In this document: positions 18,039 to 25,988 of the stretch, piece after piece
Position numbering within the stretch: position 1 is the stretch's first letter
How the letters are laid out: each line of letters opens with the position of its first letter
The notes under the pieces: model-generated
The model's input: only the letters and a program-made list of their open reading frames with translations
Told to the model about the DNA's origin: nothing
The model's database searches: none
Translations under genes and position numbers: made by a program
Assembly (NCBI GenBank): GCA_946628545.1
Contig: CAMOWU010000008.1
Coordinates: forward strand, 1 to 57,160
DNA from: an uncultured Bacteroides sp.
Lineage (GTDB): Bacteria; Bacteroidota; Bacteroidia; Bacteroidales; Bacteroidaceae
DNA length: 57,160 nucleotides
Direction: 5' to 3'

Positions 18039-18726
18039 CTATGGCGTCGAGATGCTTCTTTGTGAGCTTCATGCGCTCCATCATGGGCTGATAGACATCG
18101 AGATGGTGGAGGTCGCTTCCCACATAATCATACATACCCTGCTCCAGAAGTTTGGTAGCCACATCCTTCGGACGAGGACCGTAATAACCCGAAAGCGACA
18201 TGAGGTTGAGCTGGAAATCGAAACCATATTCCTTCAAGTGCTCATAGTCACGCTTGTCCATATACATGTAGCGCTCGGGGTGGGCGATGAGAGGACGGAA
18301 ACCTGCTTCCCACACGTTCATCAAGATGTCGTCAAGACCTACGGGGGGATTCATGTATGATGTCTCAACAAGCAGATGTTCAGACCCCAACCGCAAAGGG
18401 TCGGTGGCCAGACGTTCCTTGAAACCCTCATCCATCATGTACTCTGATGCAAGATGAAGTTCCACTGGTCCTGTATATGCCTCTTTTAACTGAGAAAACA
18501 CAGCGGAGAGCTTCTCCGCTGTGTTGTGTAAGTCGCGCATGACATGAGGTGTGAGCCACATCTTACTGTAACCTACCTTCTCTGACATGAACTCCAGGAG
18601 TTGGAAACTGGTCTGAAGGTTGGGCGACCCGTCATCGACTCCTGGAAGCACATGACAATGTATATCAGTCGCTCCCTTCAGTATTCCAGATTCTAAAAGT
18701 TTGTATTTTCTTTTGAATCCAAACAT
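18007..18726 (-). CDS. CpsB/CapC-type PHP tyrosine-protein phosphatase
   Basis: A 239-residue PHP-fold protein. Metal-binding residues are visible in DIHCHVLPGVDDGSPN near residue 21, LTPHVMRD, HLASEYMMD, LIAHPERYMYM and VGSDLHHLD. This is the CpsB/Wzb-like class that removes phosphate from the C-terminal tyrosine cluster of the capsule kinase. The gene begins 3 bases after the stop of the kinase gene, so kinase and phosphatase are made together and likely form the phosphorylation cycle that controls chain length and export. The active-site set looks complete. Confidence 0.92.
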   Translation of the reverse strand: MFGFKRKYKLLESGILKGATDIHCHVLPGVDDGSPNLQTSFQLLEFMSEKVGYSKMWLTPHVMRDLHNTAEKLSAVFSQLKEAYTGPVELHLASEYMMDEGFKERLATDPLRLGSEHLLVETSYMNPPVGLDDILMNVWEAGFRPLIAHPERYMYMDKRDYEHLKEYGFDFQLNLMSLSGYYGPRPKDVATKLLEQGMYDYVGSDLHHLDVYQPMMERMKLTKKHLDAIDELVANNNYI

Positions 18727-18729
18727 ATA

Positions 18730-21327
18730 TTACGCCTTTTCTGTAGTTGAAGAAGTCTTATCGTCAGAAGTGTTGTCGTCTTCGGCTGTTGCATCCTCAC
18801 CATCTGAAGATGAATGATGGTGGTGGTGGTGATGATGGTGCTCTTCTTTCTTGCCGAAGAGACGTTGCCAGAAGGACTTCTTCTCTTCGCCATATCCGCT
18901 GCCGTAGCCATAGCCGTAGCCATAACCGTAGCCATAACCGTAGCCATAACCATAGCCATAACCATAACTGTAACCCAACTGACGGATGATGGAACCGTTG
19001 AGGATCAGACACATATTGTGCAACTTGCCACTCTGGTAGATTTTCTCAATCTCTGGCATCATACGACGGTCGAGACGTCCTACACGGATGACGAATATAG
19101 TCAGGTCGGCTACACGGTTGGTGATGGCTGCATCAGCAACAAGTCCGTATGGCACGTTGTCGAGGAAGACATAGTCGTAGCGCTGACGCAACTCGTTGAT
19201 GAGTTTGTCCAAACCCTCGCTCAACAACAATTCAGCGGGGTTAGGCGCCACCTTACCTGCTGTGATGACGTCAAGGTTGTCGCAAAGCGCATCCTTCTGA
19301 ATGATATCGTCAATGGTAGCATGGCCAGTCAGATAAGTGGTAACACCCAACGCCTTCCTTCCACGGAGAGCTGATGTCAGTGTACCTTTTCGGATATCAA
19401 GGTCCACCAAAACCACCTTCTTGTTGGTCTGGGCGAAAGTAGCGGCAAGGTTGCTCGATATGTAGGTTTTACCCGATGATGCACCAAACGAACTGAATGT
19501 GATCACTTTCATATCCTTGCTGTTGACACGCATGAAGTCCATGTTGGTACGGATGATTCGGAAGGCCTCTGATATCAAGTCACGTCCTTGTGCCTTGACT
19601 GAAATCACACTTTCCTTGCTCTTCACTCCAAGCTTGTTGAGCTTCGCTTTGTTCTTGTCTTCCGGTATCTCACCGAGGAAAGGCACAGAGGTGAGGTCCT
19701 CGATATCCTTACGGTCTTTGATACGTGTGTCGAAGAACATGAAGAAGAGGAGGCAAGCAGTCGGAATCATAAAGGCATACATCGCACTCTTACCCATGTC
19801 CTGGCTAAGGATGGGCGATACGGGTACGTCGCTTCCACGGGCAGGTTCCACAATACGTGCGTCGGACTGAGTGGAAGCCTGTGCCAACTCGTTCTCTTCA
19901 CGTTTGTTGAGCAAGTAAAGATAGAGTTCCTGCTTGATGTGCTGCTGACGCTCAATGCCCAGCATCTCTCGCTGTTTCTTTGGAACACTCGACACTCGTG
20001 AACGGGCTTCACCTGCACGACCCTGAATATTGCTCAACTGACGATTGAGGTTGTTGTTCTTGTTGTCAACAGCTCGGATAATACCTTGCTTCATGGCCTG
20101 CAACGACTTGTTGAGTTCCTGAACCACAGGGTTCTTGTCGCTACTTTCTTCAAGAAGTTTGTCACGACGCATCTTTGCAGTGTTGTACTGAGCGATCTGC
20201 GACTCAACCATGCCATCTCCAATACCAGTATTGGTCGGTATGAGTTCCATATCCTTCGACGGATCGGTCAGGTAATCCTTCATGGCACTGACCTGAGCCG
20301 ACTGAACCAAAAGGTCTTTGGTTTGGTTGGTGTAGGTGTTGCGCTCTCCAAGAGCCGTGCTGGCTTCAGAACCGATGTCAACCAAATTGTGCGACACCTT
20401 GTAGTTCTCCAGTTCACTCTCCACACCACTCAGTTCCTTCGAGATGATTTCCAAACGCTCGTTGATGAAGTTGGAGGTGGTCACTGCAGCCATGTTCTTG
20501 TCGCGGATGGTCTGCTCATTGTAGAAGGTGATCAGTTGGTTGAGGATATCCTCGGCCCTGACAGCAGAAAAGTCGGTGAGGGTCATGTTGAGGATTGAAG
20601 AGGAAACAAAAGATGTACCCATCAACGAACCTCTGGGGTCGGCTATCTCGGCCTGAGTAATCACCAACTTGGGCGATATCTCACTGACGAAAGCGTTGAC
20701 GTTCTTCTTCGTCACTGTGATAGGAGTACGATACCATTGAGAGGAATAATAAAGGGTCGGGGTGATGGTCACTACTCCAAGGGGAGTCTTGACTGTAGTG
20801 CCCAAATTGGCAATCAAGTCGGGACTGGAGCCCATAGAGAAGTCAGACAACTTGACCTTGTTCTTGGACAACGGAGTGACTTTCATGCTCAGCACAATGC
20901 TCTCATCGGCGTCATGGAAGGTGATTTTCACAGGTGACTCCGTGTAGAGTTCCTTGACACGCATATAGTCCATCACCGTGTAGCTCACCTCGGCATGAAG
21001 GGCTACTACAGCATCGTGCATCAATTTAGTGGACTTGAACTGAAGTATTTCATTCGAGATGTTGACCTGGGGAGTGTAGTTGCGGAAACGATCCATTCCT
21101 GCTACCACACCTACATTCTTGAAGATGACAGATCCTCGGCTGGAATAGGAGTAAGGAGTAGTGGAATACTTGTACCATGCGTATCCCAAAAAGATCGCAA
21201 AAGAGATGACATACCAAAACCAGTTGACGAGCAGATACTTGACGATATCAATAGGGTTGATATTCAATCCTTTGCTGACGGTGGTTTTCTCAGGTGCCAA
21301 ATCCTGATTGTCACTTAATTTTACCAT
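18730..21327 (-). CDS. Wzc-type BY-kinase with chain-length domain and Gly-Tyr/His tail
   Basis: An 865-residue inner-membrane protein. Order: first membrane segment near residues 35-52, Wzz chain-length domain with long coiled coils, second membrane segment near 518-536, then the tyrosine kinase. Kinase motifs: SSFGASSGKTYISSNLA (Walker A, near 615), VVLVDLDIRKG (Walker A') and YVFLDNVPYG (Walker B). In place of the usual scattered C-terminal tyrosine cluster there is a near-perfect Gly-Tyr repeat at about 783-813 with 13 tyrosines, then a basic linker, nine consecutive His near 829-837, and an acidic Ser/Thr/Asp end. The tyrosines are presumably the autophosphorylation sites; the His run may bind metal. 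It lies 45 bases downstream of the Wza gene. Confidence 0.93.
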   Translation of the reverse strand: MVKLSDNQDLAPEKTTVSKGLNINPIDIVKYLLVNWFWYVISFAIFLGYAWYKYSTTPYSYSSRGSVIFKNVGVVAGMDRFRNYTPQVNISNEILQFKSTKLMHDAVVALHAEVSYTVMDYMRVKELYTESPVKITFHDADESIVLSMKVTPLSKNKVKLSDFSMGSSPDLIANLGTTVKTPLGVVTITPTLYYSSQWYRTPITVTKKNVNAFVSEISPKLVITQAEIADPRGSLMGTSFVSSSILNMTLTDFSAVRAEDILNQLITFYNEQTIRDKNMAAVTTSNFINERLEIISKELSGVESELENYKVSHNLVDIGSEASTALGERNTYTNQTKDLLVQSAQVSAMKDYLTDPSKDMELIPTNTGIGDGMVESQIAQYNTAKMRRDKLLEESSDKNPVVQELNKSLQAMKQGIIRAVDNKNNNLNRQLSNIQGRAGEARSRVSSVPKKQREMLGIERQQHIKQELYLYLLNKREENELAQASTQSDARIVEPARGSDVPVSPILSQDMGKSAMYAFMIPTACLLFFMFFDTRIKDRKDIEDLTSVPFLGEIPEDKNKAKLNKLGVKSKESVISVKAQGRDLISEAFRIIRTNMDFMRVNSKDMKVITFSSFGASSGKTYISSNLAATFAQTNKKVVLVDLDIRKGTLTSALRGRKALGVTTYLTGHATIDDIIQKDALCDNLDVITAGKVAPNPAELLLSEGLDKLINELRQRYDYVFLDNVPYGLVADAAITNRVADLTIFVIRVGRLDRRMMPEIEKIYQSGKLHNMCLILNGSIIRQLGYSYGYGYGYGYGYGYGYGYGYGYGSGYGEEKKSFWQRLFGKKEEHHHHHHHHHSSSDGEDATAEDDNTSDDKTSSTTEKA

Positions 21328-21372
21328 AAGATGATATTAACTGATTTGGGAAAATAGTGAAAAAACTGAAAA

Positions 21373-22185
21373 CTAAAGTTTGTCGAATAGCAGTATCAGG
21401 GAGATAGTTGATGTGATGAAGGCAAAAACAGACTGAATCATGAAAAGGTTCTGGCGGTTTTCGTTGCGCACCTTCTTGCTGGTCGGTTCCACATAGATAA
21501 TGTCGTTCTGCTGCAGGTAGAAAGTTGGAGAGAGGAATACATCCTTCGAACGAATATCATTCCAGTAGATACGACGGGTGTCGCCGTGCTCACGGATGAC
21601 TCCAATTCGGTCGTAACGAGAGTTGTCGGTCAAGTCGCCTGAAGCGGCAAGTGCATCGAGCAAGGTGAAACGGTCACCCTTAAGACTGATGGTTCCCACA
21701 TGTCCGACAGCACCCAAAACAGAAATCTTCATGTTCAGGAACTCAACAATGACAATAGGGTCTTTGAGCAACTCCATGTCGATGATTTTCTGAGTGATCA
21801 TATCTACCAACTGCTTGCGAGTCAGGCCTTCAACATGAAGCACTCCAAGCATGGGGAAAGTGATGTTGCCATCTACTCCAACGGTATATCCACCAGTTCT
21901 GGAGTCAGCCGTCATGTTGGCATTGCTGGCATTTATTGAACCATCGTTGTTCACCGTATAACCACTCTCACCGAAGATGTTGAACGCCAGAGCGAGTTCG
22001 GGACTCTTGCAACTGACCTTGATGCTCAGCTTGTCGTCTCTTTGGATTACAGTCTCGTACTTCTGTACAACGGGGTATTCCAGTTTCTCATCCATATCCT
22101 GGAGATAAATGTAGTCACCTCGTTTCACACATGATGTCATCATTACGACGACAAACAAACAACATAATCTTACAAATGTTTTCAT
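21373..22185 (-). CDS. Wza-type polysaccharide export lipoprotein
   Basis: A 270-residue protein. The N-terminus MKTFVRLCCLFVVVMMTSC ends in a lipobox (MTSC), so Cys19 is probably lipidated. The polysaccharide export domain follows (YETVIQRDDKLSIKVSCKSPE; YTVGVDGNITFPMLGVLHVEGLT), then an SLBB-type stretch (ISVLGAVGHVGTISLKGDRFTLLDALA). The last 25 residues (MIQSVFAFITSTISLILLF) form a membrane helix, the place of the outer-membrane helical barrel in Wza. It forms the outer-membrane exit channel with the Wzc protein downstream. Confidence 0.93.
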   Translation of the reverse strand: MKTFVRLCCLFVVVMMTSCVKRGDYIYLQDMDEKLEYPVVQKYETVIQRDDKLSIKVSCKSPELALAFNIFGESGYTVNNDGSINASNANMTADSRTGGYTVGVDGNITFPMLGVLHVEGLTRKQLVDMITQKIIDMELLKDPIVIVEFLNMKISVLGAVGHVGTISLKGDRFTLLDALAASGDLTDNSRYDRIGVIREHGDTRRIYWNDIRSKDVFLSPTFYLQQNDIIYVEPTSKKVRNENRQNLFMIQSVFAFITSTISLILLFDKL

Positions 22186-22227
22186 ATTTATACTGTAGTT
22201 TTATTTTTCTTGCTCAAATATGATGAT

Positions 22228-23355
22228 TTATTCTATACTTTTTCCACTCAATTGTTCTTTCAGCCTCTGATGAATCAACTTCATAAGTGAACCTGTAGCC
22301 TCACCATAGGAATGATGCGCGAAAAGGCGGTAGTAATGAAGCAATCGCCTCAATGTGGTACGCTTGCTGTTTTTTTCAGCCTCTTGACCCACATATCGCG
22401 TGTCAGTCTGCCCGAAATTGGCGGAGAGCCACACCTCATTCATCAGCACATCAGCATCTTTCTCACTGCCAGCATCCAAAGGCGACAAGGCCGGCGACAA
22501 ACCCAGATATTTTCGGAGTATAGTCAGCAGGCATCTTGTCCAATCCATCATCTTCCAATCCTTTGCCCAACTGATATACGTATCCCACTGGATATTGTTG
22601 TGTTCCTTGTTCAGGAAGAGCACGATGTCGGTCAACTGCCTCAACCCTATCCCGCTGGTGATGACGTGTCTATAACTATGACATACCAGGAGAAGCAACG
22701 TCAAGGTCGGGTTCAATGTGGTAATTTCCGAACCGCTGACATCCTTCCGGCAATACGCATTGGGAGATGAGAGCGCATCATCCAAACGTTTTCTCGTTGA
22801 TGGACCGACCAACGGATTATGGTCCAGAAACAAGCGACCGTGGTTTTCCACAACCACTTGACCAACCATGCATATTGATTCGTCCTGAAGCTTTCTCTCA
22901 ACAGGAATCCCCCACCCCTCTATCGTTTTGTCTGCTTCGTCCTTTTGCGTTATTGTTCCGTAAAACAAATCGATGTCACTGGCGTAACGGTGATTGGGAC
23001 GCGGATAGCAAACCGACAAAGATACGCCTTTCACCACCACGGGCGTGATACCCGAAGAAAGGAAGCGGGCATAGATGTAATTCAACGTGCGGAGCTGTTC
23101 GAGATAGGCTCTCTCCTGAGCTACAGCTGCAGTTGTCCAGACTTTCTGTAATGCTGACGAAGGTTGGCAATCCTCGGGAAGCGACAACACAGCATCGAGC
23201 AGAACCGATTCCATCGTCTGTCGCACAGCTGTGACGTAGATCCATTGCCATTCCGATTCACTGAGCGGAAACAAACTGGTATCAACCTTGTCCTCCCATA
23301 TAGCAGCACGCAACAAATGGAGAAACAGCGACTTCAGTTTGTCCTCATCCAGCAT
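22228..23355 (-). CDS. Uncharacterised nucleotidyltransferase (PF14907-like)
   Basis: About 375 residues with start at the ATG at 23353-23355 (MLDEDKLKSLFLHLLRAAIW). The frame stays open further upstream to a TTG at 23448, but that extra part is built from words (ACCATTGAAC) that recur in the neighbouring non-coding repeat, so I leave it out. The key block VVVKGVSLSVCYPRPNHRYASDIDLFY (residues near 105-130) has the K-G and D-x-D of the NTP_transf_5 family, found mostly in capsule and lasso-peptide loci. The function is unknown; it may nucleotidylate or phosphorylate a sugar or lipid precursor. It lies between the aminotransferase and export genes. Confidence 0.8.
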   Translation of the reverse strand: MLDEDKLKSLFLHLLRAAIWEDKVDTSLFPLSESEWQWIYVTAVRQTMESVLLDAVLSLPEDCQPSSALQKVWTTAAVAQERAYLEQLRTLNYIYARFLSSGITPVVVKGVSLSVCYPRPNHRYASDIDLFYGTITQKDEADKTIEGWGIPVERKLQDESICMVGQVVVENHGRLFLDHNPLVGPSTRKRLDDALSSPNAYCRKDVSGSEITTLNPTLTLLLLVCHSYRHVITSGIGLRQLTDIVLFLNKEHNNIQWDTYISWAKDWKMMDWTRCLLTILRKYLGLSPALSPLDAGSEKDADVLMNEVWLSANFGQTDTRYVGQEAEKNSKRTTLRRLLHYYRLFAHHSYGEATGSLMKLIHQRLKEQLSGKSIE

Positions 23356-23445
23356 GTTCAATGGTAAATGGTCAAAAATGCGATTCAGCGAGAGCAGAGC
23401 CGAACTCGTTCGAGCTATGCCGAGCGAGAGCATTTTAGGCGCAGC

Positions 23446-23480
23446 CAATGGTCAATGTTCAATGGTCAATGTTCAATGGC
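23446..23480. repeat. Short direct repeat, words CAATGGT and CAATGTT
   Basis: The words CAATGGTCAATGTT occur twice in a row and then partly again (CAATGG). A diverged piece lies at 23359-23374, and a related TCAATGGTCAATATT sits at 48121-48135. The array overlaps the last codons of the aminotransferase gene and fills the spacer before the nucleotidyltransferase gene. No function visible. Confidence 0.75.
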
Positions 23481-24624
23481 AAAACTCCTTGATCAAGCCG
23501 ACAATTCGATCCACATCATCATTGCTGACCATGGGACCAGAAGGCAGACAAAGACCGCAATTGAAAAATCTTTCCGACACACCGTTGACATAGGCTGGAG
23601 CCTGAGAGAAAACGGGTTGTAGATGCATGGGCTTCCACAGAGGTCGTGTCTCGATGTCGTTGCTGTCGAGCAGTGATGCCAACTGACGGTAATCCTTACC
23701 GACAGTCTTTTCTTCATCCACACAAATGCAGGTGAGCCAATAGTTGGGCATGGCATCCTTGTCGGCCTTAGGCTCCATCACTCGGATGCCTTCCACGCCG
23801 GAGAGGAGTTCGGCATACCGATGATGTATCTCATTCCTACGGGCTATATGCTGGTCCACCACCTTCATCTGACCACGTCCGATACCGGCACTGACATTGC
23901 TCAGACGATAATTGTAGCCAATATGCTCATGCTGGTAATAAGGGAAATTCTCCCTGGCCTGAGTGGCGAAGAACTTCACACGGTCCGCATCACTCTTGCT
24001 GCGGCAGATGAGTGCGCCTCCACCACTGGTGGTGATCATCTTGTTGCCATTGAACGACATCACTCCAAAAGCTCCAAAAGTACCGCAATGCAGACCGTCA
24101 TAAAGCGATCCCATCGCTTCGGCAGAGTCTTCCAGAACTGGAATGTCGTATTTGCGGGCCACATCCATGATCTTACTGATCTTGACCGGATTGCCGTAAA
24201 GATAAACGGGTATGATAGCTTTAGGCTTATGCCCTGTCTTGCGGATACGGTCAACGATGGCTTCCTCAAGCAACTCAGGATCCATGTTCCAAGTGTCGGC
24301 CTCACTATCGACAAACACTGGTGTGGCACCTAAATAAGTAATAGGATTGGCTGATGCAGCGAAAGTGAAACTCTGGCAGATCACCTCGTCGCCCTTCTCT
24401 ACTCCGAGCATGACCAGACCTAAGTGGATGGCTGCGGTGCCGGCACTCAAAGCCACCACATGGTTCTCGTGGTCGCTATGGCGGTTGAGCCACTGCTCAA
24501 GGTCTTGTTCGAATCCATTGACATTCGGTCCCAAGGGCACGACCCAGTTGGTGTCGAATGCCTCTTTCACAAAATCACGCTCCTCGCCGCCCATGTGAGC
24601 GACTGATAACAATACTCGTGCCAT
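23473..24624 (-). CDS. DegT/DnrJ/EryC1/StrS-type sugar aminotransferase
   Basis: A 383-residue PLP enzyme of the sugar aminotransferase family. The PLP lysine is in MSFNGNKMITTSGGGALI near residue 190; ALSAGTAAIHLGLVMLGV is the cofactor-phosphate block and VLEDSAEAMGSLYDG holds the Asp that contacts PLP. It is about the normal size for PglE/ArnB-like enzymes. Given the CapD/PglF-type dehydratase two genes upstream, it probably makes UDP-4-amino-4,6-dideoxy sugar (a bacillosamine-type precursor) from the 4-keto intermediate and glutamate. Its start overlaps the stop of the outer-membrane gene by one base (TAATG). Confidence 0.92.
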   Translation of the reverse strand: MARVLLSVAHMGGEERDFVKEAFDTNWVVPLGPNVNGFEQDLEQWLNRHSDHENHVVALSAGTAAIHLGLVMLGVEKGDEVICQSFTFAASANPITYLGATPVFVDSEADTWNMDPELLEEAIVDRIRKTGHKPKAIIPVYLYGNPVKISKIMDVARKYDIPVLEDSAEAMGSLYDGLHCGTFGAFGVMSFNGNKMITTSGGGALICRSKSDADRVKFFATQARENFPYYQHEHIGYNYRLSNVSAGIGRGQMKVVDQHIARRNEIHHRYAELLSGVEGIRVMEPKADKDAMPNYWLTCICVDEEKTVGKDYRQLASLLDSNDIETRPLWKPMHLQPVFSQAPAYVNGVSERFFNCGLCLPSGPMVSNDDVDRIVGLIKEFCH

Positions 24625-25988
24625 TATTCCTTGTTGCTTTTTTTGTTCTTCTTGGCTAAACGTTCCTGAGCCTTCAGCGCTTTTTCCTGGGCCTTGGCAG
24701 CCTCTTTCTCTGCCTTCATAGCCTGCCTCTCGGCTTTAATGCGCTCCTTATGCGATTGCTTCACCGCATGTGACCTTTGTTTCTCCTGAACCTGTTGAGC
24801 CTTGTTCTCTATTTGCCATGATTGGGCTTGAGTCTTGTAAGCCTCGGTGGGAGAACTGGACTTCGTGCCTGGCTTGTCGTCAATATAGACCACCACGGCC
24901 ACTTTCTCAGGATCAAGTGTCTTGACCACCTCGGGATTCCTCTCTATATAGATGATACCTCCTGGCACCACGTATGTATTCATCATCTCTTGCTTGATGC
25001 TTCCAGCTCTCAAGAGGAACAAGGGGAGGTTCTCAGGAGTCTCGTCCTTGACGGTCAGATAGATCTTGACACTGCTGTTGTGCTCGCGGAATTCTTCCAC
25101 TGCCTCTCTCACCACCTCCTTGGCTACAGGATCAAGAGCTGAGGAGTCGGGAGCGAAATAGGCGGTAGATTGGATTCTGTTTCGGTCGTCGGTGGCAACG
25201 ATGGAAATATACTCTGTGGATATCTTCCTGATTTTGGGACGAGCATGGTGGTAAGAACTCATATAGCGGCGTCCACGGAAGGTCATCCGATGGCTGCCGG
25301 TACTGTTGAGGAACCTGTAGCCGAAAGTCGCCATGATGTTGACATGACCGTCGTAACCTTTTCCGCGGTAGCCACCGTCGAAAGTGTTGCCAGAGAAAGT
25401 CACAACGCTCTCTATACCAAGATCAACAGCCTCACTGACCCTGAACTTCAATCCAGCGCCTGCATGAAGCGACAGATGCAACTTGTTGGCGTCGTTGAAA
25501 TAGAAATTGTTCACATTCCATTTCTCGTCGGTAAAACCAAAGGTGTATTCGGCACCCACACCTGCTATCAGCTGCACATCAATCCATCTGCGTGGATTGT
25601 ATCTGAACAAACTATTTGAGAGGCTGATCACAGCATCGCCGGTGGCTGCCACTGAATGGAAGCCATAGTCGCGCTTAGGCCCCAGCAACTGACCTTTGTT
25701 CATACCCCACATGAATTGCAATCTTGGGGCTATGTAGGGATTGAGCCATTTGCCGACCGCCACTCCACCTGCAGGGCGGAAGCGTTTGAAGAAAGCAGAA
25801 TACTTGAGGTTGGTACCCCACGACAAATAACTACCAGCATGCAGCTCAACAAAAAAGTTGTCTGAAAATTTAGGCTGGATGGTGACCAAACGGTCATTTG
25901 GATCATCATACTGATCGATTCCGTCTTGGGCAAGCACTGATGATGAGCTCATCCCAATCAAGAAAGCCAGTAACAAAGTCTTTTTCAT
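24624..25988 (-). CDS. Outer-membrane beta-barrel protein with degenerate OmpA-like domain and Lys/Glu tail
   Basis: A 454-residue protein. MKKTLLLAFLIGMSSSSVLAQ is a signal peptide cleaved after AQ or LA. Residues 40-255 have alternating aromatic strands (FFVELHAGSYLSWGTNLKY, VDLGIESVVTFSGNTF, HVNIMATFGYRFL) typical of a small beta-barrel. Residues 275-380 look like an OmpA-type periplasmic domain (TAYFAPDSSAL), but the usual peptidoglycan-binding NxxL..R block is weak or missing. The last 70 residues are a repetitive Lys/Ala/Glu helix. It overlaps both neighbours and is the second gene of the capsule operon. It may be a surface anchor or stabiliser for the polysaccharide; this is inference. 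Confidence 0.75.
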   Translation of the reverse strand: MKKTLLLAFLIGMSSSSVLAQDGIDQYDDPNDRLVTIQPKFSDNFFVELHAGSYLSWGTNLKYSAFFKRFRPAGGVAVGKWLNPYIAPRLQFMWGMNKGQLLGPKRDYGFHSVAATGDAVISLSNSLFRYNPRRWIDVQLIAGVGAEYTFGFTDEKWNVNNFYFNDANKLHLSLHAGAGLKFRVSEAVDLGIESVVTFSGNTFDGGYRGKGYDGHVNIMATFGYRFLNSTGSHRMTFRGRRYMSSYHHARPKIRKISTEYISIVATDDRNRIQSTAYFAPDSSALDPVAKEVVREAVEEFREHNSSVKIYLTVKDETPENLPLFLLRAGSIKQEMMNTYVVPGGIIYIERNPEVVKTLDPEKVAVVVYIDDKPGTKSSSPTEAYKTQAQSWQIENKAQQVQEKQRSHAVKQSHKERIKAERQAMKAEKEAAKAQEKALKAQERLAKKNKKSNKE

